Source: Hufsiella ginkgonis (GTDB lineage Bacteria; Bacteroidota; Bacteroidia; Sphingobacteriales; Sphingobacteriaceae). From it: a stretch of DNA of 64,000 nt. Numbering within the stretch: the first letter of the stretch is position 1; every line of letters starts with the position of its first letter. Location: contig NZ_WVHS01000001.1 of NCBI RefSeq assembly GCF_009834915.1, forward strand, positions 992,001 through 1,056,000, written 5' to 3'. The translations under genes and the position numbers were made by a program. Under the pieces are notes generated by a model. It was not told the origin of the DNA. It was given only the letters and a program-made list of their open reading frames with translations, and did no database searches. Below, in pieces: positions 37,357 through 47,466 of this stretch.

Positions 37357-38355
37357 ATGAACGCACGCTTTTTTTTCCTGCCCGGTTTCTTCTTCATGGC
37401 GGCATGCTTCCCTGCCTGGGGGCAGGAAAGTTCTGACAGCACGGCTGCTTATATCGCCCGGTTTAAAGACGATCGTAAGGCGGCGATCAGTTATACTTTC
37501 GACGACGGCATAAAAGACCAGTACGAACTGGCCCGCCCGATGCTGAAGAAGAACGGGTTTAAAGCTACCTTCTTCATTATCCCCTCCCAGGTGGTACCGC
37601 GGGAACCGGTAAATGCGGCGCAAAACAAGTACGCCGGCAGCCGCATTACCGAACCGCAGCTAAAAGAAATGGCTGATGAAGGGATGGAGATCGGAAACCA
37701 TAGCTGGTCCCACGCTAAAAGCCTGGTCCAGGCAACCGATGCGGAGCTCCTTGCGGAGATCGTCAAAGCAGACAGTGCCATTTTAAAGATGACCGGGGTG
37801 AAGCCCATTTCGTTTGCTTACCCCTGGAACGCCTTTGATGCCCGCACACAAGCTGCCGTGCTAAAAGACCATGTTGCCGCACGGGAGACACAATTCGGAG
37901 TGGGTACCCGGTTTACCGCGGCAGCCGGAAACGCATGGATAGACGGGCTGATCCGGAAAAGGACCTGGGGAACGGCCATGATCCACGCCATTTCGTTTGG
38001 ATTCGATGCCCTGGAAAATCCCGGTGTGCTATCAGACCACCTGCAGTACGTAAAACAGCATGAGCGCGATATCTGGGTGACCACTTTCGGCGCCCTGGCA
38101 CAATACCGGCTGGCGCGCGAAGCAACGGTACTAAATGCAGTCATTAAAGGCAACACGGCAATGATCAGGCTCACTCAAAAGGCCCCGGGCACTTTTTTAC
38201 ACGTACCTCTTACCGTTGTTCTCCCGGTAAAGGGAACGGTTCGGCGCGTAAGCGCAAAGCAAGGCCGAAAGTCAATCCCCGCAAGTTACAATAATGGCTG
38301 TTTACTGATAGACGCACTACCCGACGGGCGTGAAGTGCGGGTACAATGGAATTAA
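37357..38355 (+). CDS. Polysaccharide deacetylase (CE4)
   Basis: This exported CE4 deacetylase has 332 residues and should remove O- or N-acetyl groups with a divalent metal. The signal peptide ends at AWGQ. The NodB domain shows motif 1 as YTFDDG (Asp49 and Asp50), motif 2 as HSWSH (His115 and His119) and motif 3 as SFAYPWNAFD. A C-terminal domain of about 90 residues (PGTFLHVPLTVVLPVKG) follows. The ORF could be read from 37252, but this adds an untypical N-terminus before the signal peptide. Beside a GH10 xylanase, acetylxylan is the likely target. Chitin or peptidoglycan remains possible. Confidence 0.86.
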   Translation: MNARFFFLPGFFFMAACFPAWGQESSDSTAAYIARFKDDRKAAISYTFDDGIKDQYELARPMLKKNGFKATFFIIPSQVVPREPVNAAQNKYAGSRITEPQLKEMADEGMEIGNHSWSHAKSLVQATDAELLAEIVKADSAILKMTGVKPISFAYPWNAFDARTQAAVLKDHVAARETQFGVGTRFTAAAGNAWIDGLIRKRTWGTAMIHAISFGFDALENPGVLSDHLQYVKQHERDIWVTTFGALAQYRLAREATVLNAVIKGNTAMIRLTQKAPGTFLHVPLTVVLPVKGTVRRVSAKQGRKSIPASYNNGCLLIDALPDGREVRVQWN

Positions 38356-38361
38356 CTAACG

Positions 38362-40338
38362 ATGATCATGCACTCTCTTTCTTTTCGTTCGCTGTGCTTA
38401 CGCACGATATTGTTTGCCGTAGCTACCGGTTTCATCCCCGTAAGCGTCGCCGCAAAAATTCGCTTACCGGCGTTGGTAGGCAACAATATGGTACTGCAAC
38501 GGGAACTTCCAGCACCGGTGTGGGGTTGGGCCGAACCCGGCGATACCGTTTCTATTTCGTTTAGAGGCCGCGCGTATAAAACCATTGCGGCGGCCAATGG
38601 CAAGTGGGTCACCCGTTTGCAAACCTCGAAAGCGGGCGGTCCTTTCGAAATGGTGATCAGGACCCGGCAGGAAGAGGTGGTGATCAACAATGTGCTTGTC
38701 GGCGATGTATGGTTGTGTTCCGGGCAGTCGAACATGGTGCTCGATTTCAATAACAGCAGGGTGAAAGCCTTGTATGCCGACGATATCGCCGCCTCGGCAA
38801 ATAGCCAGGTCCGGCAAATCCTGGTCAATCGTACCTACAGCTCGTTTCCGCAGCAAAACTTTAAAAGCGCCGGCTGGAAAGAAGCAGGCCCCGCAAACCT
38901 GGCCGCTTTTTCTGCCGCAGCCTACTTTTTCGCTACTAAATTGTATCAAAAATACCATGTGCCTATCGGACTGATCAATTCGAGCGTTGGCGGCACCGTG
39001 GCAGAGGCGTGGACCAGCGAACAGGGGCTCCGGAAATTGCCGCAGTTTGCCAATGACCTGGCCTTTCTCAAAGATACGATCGCTTTGCGCCGAAAGATCG
39101 AAGCCTCCAAAACGGCTATCGATGAGTGGGACAAGCTCGTCCGCGAAAAGGATAAGGGCAGTGATAGCTCGCCCGGAAAGTCCATGCCGCATCCGGGTTT
39201 CTGGAAACCGTCGGATTTTGAAGGAAATTATGGTGTGGTCTATTTCCAAAATGAAATCAATATTCCAGCAGGTTTTACCGGCGACGCCAAACTCTTCCTC
39301 GGCCAGATCGACGATGCGGACATTACCTGGTTTAACGGAACAAAGGTGGGCGAGAGCACCAATCGCGATGCGGTGAGAAATTATGTAGTACCGGCCGCGC
39401 TGATCAAACCCGGAATAAATAGCCTGACCGTCCGCGTGCTCAACTATAACGGCACGGGCGGCTTTTTCCCGGGCAAATCCTTATCGATCGAAATCGGCGG
39501 CAATCTCCTGTTACTAAACGATGAATGGAAATACAAGGACGGCTTTGTAACGAAAAACGTTCGCCCGGGAAATTACGGCCCTAACAACCTCCCTTCAGCG
39601 TTATACAACGCCATGATCGCACCCCTGGTACCCTACGGCATTAAAGGAATGCTATGGTACCAGGGCGAGTACAATGCATCCCGCGCAGCGGAATACCGGC
39701 AACTGCTGCCTGCGTTGGTTACAGACTGGCGTACAGCCTGGGGGCAGGGCGATTTCCCGGTAGTCATCCAGCAATTGCCGAACTTTAAATCCCCCAGGGA
39801 TAACCCGGCAGACAGCGAGTGGGCAGAACTTCGGGAGGCACAGGCGAAAACGGTCGCATCGCTGCCTGATATGGCGCTGTCTGTAGCGATCGACATCGGC
39901 GAGGCCGACGATATCCACCCGGTGAACAAAAAAGACGTTGGCTATCGAATGGCGCTGGCGGCGCAAAAGATCGCCTACCACCAACCTGGAACTGTTACTG
40001 CCGGGCCGGAATTTCAAAAGATGAATATCCGGGGAGAACGTATCGAGCTTGCCTTCGGCCAGGGCGGGGGGTTGACAACGACCGACGGCAAAGCGCCCAC
40101 GAACTTCGCCATTGCCGGGGCCGACCGGAAATTTGTATGGGCCAGCGCCAAAATCAAAGGTAAAAAAGTGATCGTATGGTCGCCCGATGTGAAACAACCC
40201 GTATCTGTACGATATGCCTGGGCCGATAACCCCGGCGGATGCAACCTGGTTAACCGCGAGGGGCTTCCGGCATCACCATTCCGTACCGATGATTGGCCGG
40301 GGATGACGGAAGGAAAGCTCTATCAACCGGGTAAATAG
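38362..40338 (+). CDS. Sialate O-acetylesterase-type (SASA) esterase
   Basis: This 658-residue exported SGNH esterase of the SASA family is often an acetylxylan esterase in plant-glycan loci. The signal peptide ends near SVAAK. Ser123 lies in CSGQSNMVLDF, and Asp517 with His519 in ADDIHPVNKKD complete the catalytic residues. Between residues about 280 and 390 a galactose-binding-like beta domain is inserted (LFLGQIDDADITWFNGTKVG), which is usual for the longer members. The start lies 6 bases after the deacetylase stop, so the two deacylating enzymes are made together. Confidence 0.88.
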   Translation: MIMHSLSFRSLCLRTILFAVATGFIPVSVAAKIRLPALVGNNMVLQRELPAPVWGWAEPGDTVSISFRGRAYKTIAAANGKWVTRLQTSKAGGPFEMVIRTRQEEVVINNVLVGDVWLCSGQSNMVLDFNNSRVKALYADDIAASANSQVRQILVNRTYSSFPQQNFKSAGWKEAGPANLAAFSAAAYFFATKLYQKYHVPIGLINSSVGGTVAEAWTSEQGLRKLPQFANDLAFLKDTIALRRKIEASKTAIDEWDKLVREKDKGSDSSPGKSMPHPGFWKPSDFEGNYGVVYFQNEINIPAGFTGDAKLFLGQIDDADITWFNGTKVGESTNRDAVRNYVVPAALIKPGINSLTVRVLNYNGTGGFFPGKSLSIEIGGNLLLLNDEWKYKDGFVTKNVRPGNYGPNNLPSALYNAMIAPLVPYGIKGMLWYQGEYNASRAAEYRQLLPALVTDWRTAWGQGDFPVVIQQLPNFKSPRDNPADSEWAELREAQAKTVASLPDMALSVAIDIGEADDIHPVNKKDVGYRMALAAQKIAYHQPGTVTAGPEFQKMNIRGERIELAFGQGGGLTTTDGKAPTNFAIAGADRKFVWASAKIKGKKVIVWSPDVKQPVSVRYAWADNPGGCNLVNREGLPASPFRTDDWPGMTEGKLYQPGK

Positions 40339-40637
40339 GTCCCGGACTTCCGTCGCGTCAAACTTTGGTCTAAAAAATCTCCGCGAGCGTAATTTCATGA
40401 AAAATCGTATTTACCCGTAAACCGGGTGGTGAACGCGCGCGCCCGTCCCTGAACATTTCATGCAATTCTTATAAACATGACCGATAGAGATTTGCACAAT
40501 TTTGATACCGGCGCTCGCTAATCATTACCACTTTTACAATCGCTAACCAATTAACTGTAGCACCCGGCGGCGGTCTTCCTATGACCTTTACCGGACTGCG
40601 TAACCATGATGACCAATTACCAACTAAACCAAGCAGT
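40339..40637. promoter_or_regulatory. Leader region ahead of PUL2 susC
   Basis: These 299 bases contain no gene. A stretch near 40489-40504 (TTTGCACAATTTTG) resembles a -33/-7-type promoter only partly. No copies of the TGGGANCGNTCCCA dyad of PUL1 are seen. The likely regulator, the HTCS at 47467, has no recognisable site here. Confidence 0.25.
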
Positions 40638-43600
40638 ATGAAACAAACCCGACCCATTTTTTTCAGGACGGCTATCGTCACCCTGTTGCTCACACTTTCT
40701 TTTGCCGCGTCGCTGTATGCGCAATCGATTGCAAGAGGCAAAGTGGTGGATAGCCAGGGAAAACCTGTTCCCGGCGCCTCCGTTAAAGGAGTGCCTAGCG
40801 GAAGCGCCACCCTTAGCGATCCTAATGGAAATTTCAGCCTCAATACACCTGCCGGCGACTCTACGATTACCGTCTCCTTCATCGGCTATCAAACCCAGCA
40901 GGTACGTATCGGCCAAAACCTGACGGTGACGCTTGCCGAGCAGGCGTCCACGCTCCAGGAAGTAGTGGTTGTGGGCTACGGCACGCAGCGCCGGTCTGAC
41001 GTAACCGGTTCGGTCGCTTCGATCAAAGGCGATGACCTGCGATCGGTCCCCGCGCCAAATGCGGTGGCCGCACTCCAGGGGCGCCTGCCGGGCGTAGACA
41101 TCGCCCGTAACAGCAGCCGCCCGGGAGCGGGCGGACAGATCCGCATACGCGGAACCCGTTCGCTGAGTAACACGAATGACCCGTTCATCGTGCTGGACGG
41201 GATCCCGTTCAGCGGAAGTATTAACGATATCAATCCAAACGATATCGCCAGCATCGATGTATTGAAAGACGCCTCTTCTACAGCCATTTACGGCTTCAGG
41301 GGCGCCAACGGGGTGATCTTGATCACCACCAACCGCGGGCGAAAAGGCAAACCGCAGCTTAACTATAATGCATATACCGGCCCATCAAACGTGATTGCCC
41401 AGTACCGGCTTTTCAACGGACCGGAATTTGTCGCTTTCCGCAGCGCGGCGTCCCCTGCTTATACAGCCGGGTATTCACCAACCGAGCTGGCCGGCATAGC
41501 CAACGGCACCTCTACCAACTGGCAGGATTACCTGTATCGCACCGGTACCGTGATGGAACACAATATCGGCGTGAGCGGCGGCTCGGAAGGCGTTAACTAC
41601 GCACTCTCAGGCGGCTATTACAATGACAAGGGCGTGATTAAGGGACTCGGCTTCGAGCGGTATTCCCTGAACAGCAGCATCGACGCTACCATCAACAAAC
41701 ACGTGAAAGTTGGATTAACGACCCGCAATATCCTGAGCTACAATAACGGGCAGGGCGTAAACCCGCTTTATGCCACGCTGAGGATCACGCCGCTCGCTCC
41801 CGCGTTTAACGCAGACGGAAGTATGTTCCTGAAGCCGCAGCTTGGAACGGTCGACGAAACCGAAACCCTGCACCCGCTTACGCTTAACGATACAGATAAT
41901 ATCGTAGACCGCAACCGGAGGATCCGCACGTTTAACCAGGTTTACGGCGAGGTAGCTATCGTGCAAGGACTTAAATACCGGGTTAATGTAGGCCTGGATT
42001 TTCGCCAGGAAAACCGCGGCACCTGGTTCGGCCCTAACACCATTATCCGTCCAAACGTAGCGCAGGCTTCGGGTGGAACGTCATCGTTATCAAACGGTGA
42101 GGCATGGACGGCCACGGTAGAAAACATCCTGACCTACGACCGCACGCTATGGGAGGACCACCGCATCTCGGTCACCGGCTTATACAGTTTCCAGCGCGAC
42201 CGTGGTTTTACCAATGCGTTCAACAATGCCTCGGGGTTCCCAAGCTCGGAGATCCAATATTACAACTTCGGGTTGGCGGCCACACCTGCCATCGCGCAGG
42301 ACGGGGGCAGTACGGGGTTTTACCGCACCGGGCTGCAGTCGTTTATGGGACGCCTCAATTACATCTATAAGGACCGCTACATGGCCACCGTCACTTTCCG
42401 CCGCGACGGGTCCAGCGTTTTCCCGGTTAACCCCTACCTTAACTATCCCGCCTTCGCCCTGGGCTGGAATATTTCTAACGAGTCGTTCATGGACAACGTT
42501 ACCGCCGTCAGTAACCTGAAGCTGAGAGCCACTTATGGTGTTACCGGTAATCCCGGCATTCCGAACGATGCCACCCGCGGTTCGCTGTCTACCAACCGGT
42601 ATACTTATGGCTCGCAGAACGTTTCGGGCTACTACATCACCAGTCTCCCTAACCTCAATCTTCGCTGGGAAAGCACCAAACAATACAACCTGGCGCTCGA
42701 TTACGGGTTCCTCGCCAACCGCATTTCCGGAAGCATCGAGGTGTATAAAATGGACACCGAGGACCTGATCATCTCCAAACAGCTTCCGCGAAGCAATGGC
42801 GTGAACAGCTACTATACCAACGCTGCCGCTACCAGCGGGAAAGGTGTCGAGTTCAGCATCAGCTCGGTAAACATCGACAACAAAAAATCGACGTTTAAGT
42901 GGACCACCGATTTTAACTTCGGAATTAACCGGAGCAAGATCGAGCGGCTCGCAGACGAGACCACCGTGCGCGATATCGGTAACGGTTGGTTCGTAGGGCA
43001 GCCGATCGACGTGATCTATGACTACACCAAGCTGGGCATCTGGCAAACCTCCGAAGCGGTAGAAGCCGCCAGGTTCGGCGCTATCCCCGGGCAGATCAAG
43101 CTGGCGGATATCAGCGGACCGGCCGGGATACCGGATGGGGCGATCACCGATGCCGATCGCAGCATTATCGGTACCTTCCAGCCGGATATTGTGATGGGGA
43201 TGGCGCAAGGTATCTCCTTCAAAGGATTTGATCTTAGCGCAGTAGCGGCCGCACGCCTCGGTAACAAGATCGCGGTGCCGTATTTGTCGACCAACGGAAG
43301 CGGCACCGGTTATTTCGCCATCCTGAACGGGCGTGTAAATATGCCGAAGGTAGATTACTGGACTCCGACCAACCCTACCAATGATTTCCCGCGCCCGGCC
43401 GGCGGTGCGACCAACATTCCGTACTCGAGCACCCTTACCTATTTCGACGGTTCGTTCATCAAAATGCGCAGTATCAACCTGGGTTACAGCGTGCCTGCCA
43501 AATGGATCAGCAAGATCGGTGCAAGCGCCATCCGCGTATACGCCAGTGCCGTGAACCCATTTATTATTTATTCCCCGTTCGTACGCTCCGGTTACGGCAT

Positions 43601-43727
43601 CGACCCCGAGGGAACAGGTACCGGCGGAACGGTAGACACACAGGCGGTAAATGCCAGGGCGATCACCGTTGGCCTGGATGTGCCCAGCACCCGCCAGTTC
43701 TTATTTGGAGTGAACGTGAGGTTTTAA
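40638..43727 (+). CDS. SusC/RagA-type TonB-dependent transporter (PUL2)
   Basis: This outer-membrane importer has 1029 residues. The signal peptide ends at SLYAQ. A regulatory-like beta domain follows (GKVVDSQGKPVPGASVKGVP to IGYQTQQV), then the TonB-box-like LQEVVVVGYGTQRR. The plug shows VRIRGTRS-like IRIRGTRSLSNTNDPFIVLDG and IDVLKDASSTAIYGFRGANG. The barrel ends QFLFGVNVRF. The start at 40638 (MKQTRPIFF) is preferred to 40581, which would precede the signal peptide. It is paired with the SusD gene 18 bases downstream and a xylanase next, so it should import xylo-oligosaccharides. Confidence 0.95.
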   Translation: MKQTRPIFFRTAIVTLLLTLSFAASLYAQSIARGKVVDSQGKPVPGASVKGVPSGSATLSDPNGNFSLNTPAGDSTITVSFIGYQTQQVRIGQNLTVTLAEQASTLQEVVVVGYGTQRRSDVTGSVASIKGDDLRSVPAPNAVAALQGRLPGVDIARNSSRPGAGGQIRIRGTRSLSNTNDPFIVLDGIPFSGSINDINPNDIASIDVLKDASSTAIYGFRGANGVILITTNRGRKGKPQLNYNAYTGPSNVIAQYRLFNGPEFVAFRSAASPAYTAGYSPTELAGIANGTSTNWQDYLYRTGTVMEHNIGVSGGSEGVNYALSGGYYNDKGVIKGLGFERYSLNSSIDATINKHVKVGLTTRNILSYNNGQGVNPLYATLRITPLAPAFNADGSMFLKPQLGTVDETETLHPLTLNDTDNIVDRNRRIRTFNQVYGEVAIVQGLKYRVNVGLDFRQENRGTWFGPNTIIRPNVAQASGGTSSLSNGEAWTATVENILTYDRTLWEDHRISVTGLYSFQRDRGFTNAFNNASGFPSSEIQYYNFGLAATPAIAQDGGSTGFYRTGLQSFMGRLNYIYKDRYMATVTFRRDGSSVFPVNPYLNYPAFALGWNISNESFMDNVTAVSNLKLRATYGVTGNPGIPNDATRGSLSTNRYTYGSQNVSGYYITSLPNLNLRWESTKQYNLALDYGFLANRISGSIEVYKMDTEDLIISKQLPRSNGVNSYYTNAAATSGKGVEFSISSVNIDNKKSTFKWTTDFNFGINRSKIERLADETTVRDIGNGWFVGQPIDVIYDYTKLGIWQTSEAVEAARFGAIPGQIKLADISGPAGIPDGAITDADRSIIGTFQPDIVMGMAQGISFKGFDLSAVAAARLGNKIAVPYLSTNGSGTGYFAILNGRVNMPKVDYWTPTNPTNDFPRPAGGATNIPYSSTLTYFDGSFIKMRSINLGYSVPAKWISKIGASAIRVYASAVNPFIIYSPFVRSGYGIDPEGTGTGGTVDTQAVNARAITVGLDVPSTRQFLFGVNVRF

Positions 43728-43745
43728 CATTACATAGAAAACACA

Positions 43746-45569
43746 ATGAAGAAATTTAGAAATATACTGATCTGCGGGGCAAGCCTCCTCATGCTGATCG
43801 TGCCCGTGTCGTGCAAAAAAATGCTCGAATCCGAATACCGGTCCAATCTTGGTCCCGAGTTTTTTCAAACCCCCGACGGTTTACGGAGCGGTATCGCCGC
43901 CAGCTACTCGATCATGCGCTACTTCTGGGGAAGCGAAGGCTTTACCACCTCGGCCGTGGCGGGTACCGACGAAGTCATCCGCGGAGGCGATGGCGACCAG
44001 GTCTTTCATACCTACCAGGGATTAAATTCACAGAACGGTACCATCGGCGGGATCTGGAACAACGGGTACAACGCGATCAACAACCTGAACGGGATCCTCG
44101 AATTCGGCCCCAATACGTCACTTTCCGCCACCGAAAAAGTGGCCTTGCTGGCGGAAGCGAAGTTCCTGCGCGGATTCTTTTACTTCCTGCTGGTACAGAA
44201 CTTCGGCGACGTTCCCCTGCAAACCAGCTTCAATTCCACGCCGAACACTACGGCGACACGGGCTCCGCAAAAAGATGTGTATGCAGCTATTATCAAAGAC
44301 CTAACCGAAGCGTCGAACGAGTTGCCGAAGTTAACGGCTGTCAATGCCACCAAGGGTCATGCGTACCAGGCGGCGGCGCTCGCTCTTCTTGCCAAGGTAT
44401 ACCTCACAAAAGGGTGGAATGCCGCAGCGCGGGAAGGTGATGGCACGGCCGATTTTACGAACGCCTATAATACCGCCAATAACCTGATCACGAATAAAGC
44501 ATCCTACGGCGTGGACCTGGAGGCCAACTACGGCGATATCTTTAAAGAAGGCAATGAATATGGGAAAGAAGTGCTGTTCGTTTCCGACCGCAATACCGAC
44601 CCGTTATTCTCCGAAAGCGGCTACAATGCAACTACCGCAGCGGTCGAAAATAAGGATAATGGACTAAACCGCTTCTGGGTATGTTTTTACACCCTCAACC
44701 GCAACGTAAATGAGGGAATTACCGGGGCGCCGGCCGACTCTAAACAGATCATGGTGCGCGATGTAGTGAACGGACGTCCTTACCGCCGCTTCCGTCCCAC
44801 CCCCTATACGTACGATGCCTTTAACAATACCGGCACCGCCGCCGCCGCGAATACGGCGTTCGATTCGCGCTATGACAATACCTTCCAGAAGGAATGGATT
44901 TGCAACACCCCCTCTACGCAAAGCAATACGGTGCAAACAACCTTAAGCTCCCCGTTAACCACCAGGCGCGGCGGCAATACCGTTACGCTCACCCCCGGTG
45001 TAGATGCAGCGATATTGATGCCTGGCAGAGAGGTTACGGTTGCCGAGCGTGAGGCTTTTAAAGGGGTGATCATCGCGCCGTCGCAGTACGATGCGGAGTG
45101 GTTCCCGACCATGAAAAAATGGGCCGATGCTACGCGCCCGCATTTTAACGACCCTTCAGACCGCCCGGTGATCCTGATGCGCCTTGGAGAAGTTTACCTT
45201 ACTGCCGCCGAAGCCGCCTTCAAGCTGAACAACCTCGCCAACGCAGCCAATATGGTGAACGTATTGCGTACCAGGGCCGCGTTCCGCACGTCGGGCCAGG
45301 CGGCAGGAGCCGTTGCCGGGATGCAGGTAACCAGCGCAAACATCACCCTCGATTTTATCCTGCGTGAACGCACCCGGGAAATGTACGGCGAAATGACCCG
45401 CTGGTACGACCTGGCGCGTACCGGGACGCTGGTGGATCGCGTAAAGCTGTATAACTCCCAGGGCGGGCCAAACATCCAGGCTTTCCATGTATTGCGGCCC
45501 ATTCCTACCGGCTCGCAGCTGGACCTTTTAACCAACAGGAACGAATTCCCGCAGAACCCGGGCTATTAA
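43746..45569 (+). CDS. SusD/RagB-type glycan-binding lipoprotein (PUL2)
   Basis: This 607-residue surface lipoprotein is longer than the PUL1 copy. The lipobox is VPVSC, with the cysteine at about residue 23. SusD features are FFQTPDGLRSGIAASYSIMR, AEAKFLRGFFYFLLVQNFGD, RLGEVYLTAAEAAFKLNN, LRERTREMYGEMTRWYDLAR and PIPTGSQLDLLTNRNEFPQNPGY. It is translated shortly after its SusC and 22 bases before the xylanase, which supports one transcript and binding of xylan fragments. Confidence 0.95.
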   Translation: MKKFRNILICGASLLMLIVPVSCKKMLESEYRSNLGPEFFQTPDGLRSGIAASYSIMRYFWGSEGFTTSAVAGTDEVIRGGDGDQVFHTYQGLNSQNGTIGGIWNNGYNAINNLNGILEFGPNTSLSATEKVALLAEAKFLRGFFYFLLVQNFGDVPLQTSFNSTPNTTATRAPQKDVYAAIIKDLTEASNELPKLTAVNATKGHAYQAAALALLAKVYLTKGWNAAAREGDGTADFTNAYNTANNLITNKASYGVDLEANYGDIFKEGNEYGKEVLFVSDRNTDPLFSESGYNATTAAVENKDNGLNRFWVCFYTLNRNVNEGITGAPADSKQIMVRDVVNGRPYRRFRPTPYTYDAFNNTGTAAAANTAFDSRYDNTFQKEWICNTPSTQSNTVQTTLSSPLTTRRGGNTVTLTPGVDAAILMPGREVTVAEREAFKGVIIAPSQYDAEWFPTMKKWADATRPHFNDPSDRPVILMRLGEVYLTAAEAAFKLNNLANAANMVNVLRTRAAFRTSGQAAGAVAGMQVTSANITLDFILRERTREMYGEMTRWYDLARTGTLVDRVKLYNSQGGPNIQAFHVLRPIPTGSQLDLLTNRNEFPQNPGY

Positions 45570-45591
45570 CTACTAAAAGACAAAATTGATT

Positions 45592-47268
45592 ATGAAATCG
45601 AACGCGATATTTACAGGCATATTCATTGCCGCACTCATGGCCGCATCGTCGTGTAAGGTCGATGACCTGGACGGCGGCATGAAAAATAACGGGAACTTCG
45701 CCAATACCGACGGGTCCCTGAAGGGAATTAAATCCTTCCCGGTAGGCTTCGCCGTAGTGGCTTCGGATATGGCAAACGCCAAATCCTGGGACATAGTGAA
45801 ACAGCACGGGAATGCCATTACTTTTGGTAACGAGTTAAAGAACGGTTCCGTGGTGCAAGCCGATGGAACGCTCAACTTCACCGCTGCAGATGCCATGTAC
45901 AACACGGCGAATGCGGCGGGGATCGAGGTATTCGGGCACACGCTTGTATGGCATTCGCAACAGCGGGCCACCTGGTACAATGCCCTTATCGGCGGCGGCG
46001 GGCCAGTGGGCGGCGCATCGAACGTGCTCACCAATGGCGATTTCGAGACTTCGTCTACCGCAGCCGTTCCTTTTAATGGCTGGGCCCAGTTCAACGCAAC
46101 AGCGGGCAGCTCGTTTACCGCCGCGGCGGGAGGAGACGTGCGTACGGGCACGGGTGCACTTAAGATCGTAACTGCGCAGGACAACTCCGGTGGCGAGTGG
46201 CGCGTGCAGCTTGCCAGCCCGCTCTTCAATACCACGGTTGATAAGGTGTACAAGGTTTCTTATTGGATAAAAGCGACCGCCCCGATGAGTGCAACCGTGC
46301 GGTTTTCGACCGCGAACACCTCCGGCGGTAACGCCCAATATCCACAGGCCAACCAGAACGTAACAACAGCCTATGAGTTGAAAGAGTTTACATTTACCGC
46401 TAAGGATGCGCAAACACGTATCCTGATCGATGCCGGCGCCAAGGCGAATACCTATTTTATAGACGACATTACCATTGTGGATAACAGCGTTGTTCCGCCT
46501 CCTTCGGGCGCACAGCAAATGCAGCTGGTAGACGACGCGATGAAGAATTACATCCAAGCGGTGGTGACCCGTTATTCCGGGAAAATCAAAGCCTGGGACG
46601 TGATCAACGAGCCGTTCAGCGATGGAGGGGCGCTTCGCGATAACACCAATACCCCGGCGGGCACACGCAGCGACATCTTTGTGTGGCAGCACTACCTGGG
46701 TCGCGGTTACGCAGCCAAAGCATTTCAATACGCACGTGCCGCTAATGCCACTGCCGACCTGTATATGAACGATTATAACCTCGAAAGCAACACCACCAAA
46801 TGCGACAATTTTGTGACACTTGCCAAGGAGCTTAAGGCAGCTAACACGGGCATTACCGGTGTGGGGACGCAAATGCACATGATGCTTACCGATTCCTACG
46901 CCGGCATTATCAGCATGATGCAGAAACTGGCATCGACCGGGCTGAAAGTGCGCATCTCGGAACTGGATATCCGTATTAACCCGGGCGGCACCAATCCCAC
47001 CGCCGGCTACGTACCCACCGCCTACGACCTGCAGCTGCAGGCAGCCATGTACAAATTCGTAGTGGCCACGTACATCAAATATGTACCGGAAGCGCAACGC
47101 GGAGGCATCACCCTATGGGGCGTAGATGATACCACCAGCTGGATAAATACCACCACCAACGTAACAGCCAACAAACTGGATTACCCGCTGCTTTTTGATA
47201 AGAACTTCCAGAAAAAACCAGCCTTCTCCGGCTTCCTGCAGGCACTGCAGGGCAACGGAGAAAATTAG
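45592..47268 (+). CDS. GH10 endo-beta-1,4-xylanase with inserted carbohydrate-binding module
   Basis: This 558-residue surface xylanase has a lipobox-like AASSC near residue 21, so it is probably anchored outside the cell. The GH10 barrel begins at VGFAVVASDMANAKSWDIVK and GHTLVWHSQ. It is interrupted at about residues 145-300 by a beta-sandwich resembling a CBM4/9 or CBM22 module (NVLTNGDFETSS to FIDDITIVDN), then resumes with WDVINEPFSDGG, where Glu340 is the acid/base. The nucleophile is Glu457 in RISELDIRINPGG. CBM insertion in the GH10 barrel is known from other Bacteroidota xylan loci. It closes the SusCD operon. Confidence 0.93.
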   Translation: MKSNAIFTGIFIAALMAASSCKVDDLDGGMKNNGNFANTDGSLKGIKSFPVGFAVVASDMANAKSWDIVKQHGNAITFGNELKNGSVVQADGTLNFTAADAMYNTANAAGIEVFGHTLVWHSQQRATWYNALIGGGGPVGGASNVLTNGDFETSSTAAVPFNGWAQFNATAGSSFTAAAGGDVRTGTGALKIVTAQDNSGGEWRVQLASPLFNTTVDKVYKVSYWIKATAPMSATVRFSTANTSGGNAQYPQANQNVTTAYELKEFTFTAKDAQTRILIDAGAKANTYFIDDITIVDNSVVPPPSGAQQMQLVDDAMKNYIQAVVTRYSGKIKAWDVINEPFSDGGALRDNTNTPAGTRSDIFVWQHYLGRGYAAKAFQYARAANATADLYMNDYNLESNTTKCDNFVTLAKELKAANTGITGVGTQMHMMLTDSYAGIISMMQKLASTGLKVRISELDIRINPGGTNPTAGYVPTAYDLQLQAAMYKFVVATYIKYVPEAQRGGITLWGVDDTTSWINTTTNVTANKLDYPLLFDKNFQKKPAFSGFLQALQGNGEN

Positions 47269-47284
47269 GTTTAAAATCTTTGCG

Positions 47285-47322
47285 GCCCTACGTGTTAATA
47301 GCGCGCTATTAACACGTAGGGC
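47285..47322. repeat. Perfect 38-base palindrome
   Basis: The arms GCCCTACGTGTTAATAGC and GCTATTAACACGTAGGGC are exact reverse complements around a central GC, without a single mismatch. It lies 16 bases after the xylanase stop. No U-tract follows, so it is not a standard intrinsic terminator, although a hairpin would be very stable. Confidence 0.9.
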
Positions 47323-47466
47323 TACAGAGGTTCCGGCGATCGGCAAGCTAACAATCCCGTTTTCCTTCCTCCGTAAACATTCTCGTTACTCTTCTGCACA
47401 AATCACGTAGAAATAAAAGCGTAGCTTCGGTTATATTAGCTCCTGCTAACCACTTACCTGCTGCCC

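Noticed and set aside
42180-43208. A 342-codon open frame on the minus strand
   Set aside because: It is antisense to the PUL2 susC barrel and shows no protein-family pattern.
45835-47097. A 420-codon open frame on the minus strand
   Set aside because: It is antisense to the GH10 xylanase whose catalytic motifs are clear. The frame is open only because of codon bias.
47285-47322. Standard intrinsic terminator for the xylanase operon
   Set aside because: The stem is perfect but no U-tract follows, so it was listed as a palindromic element instead of a terminator.
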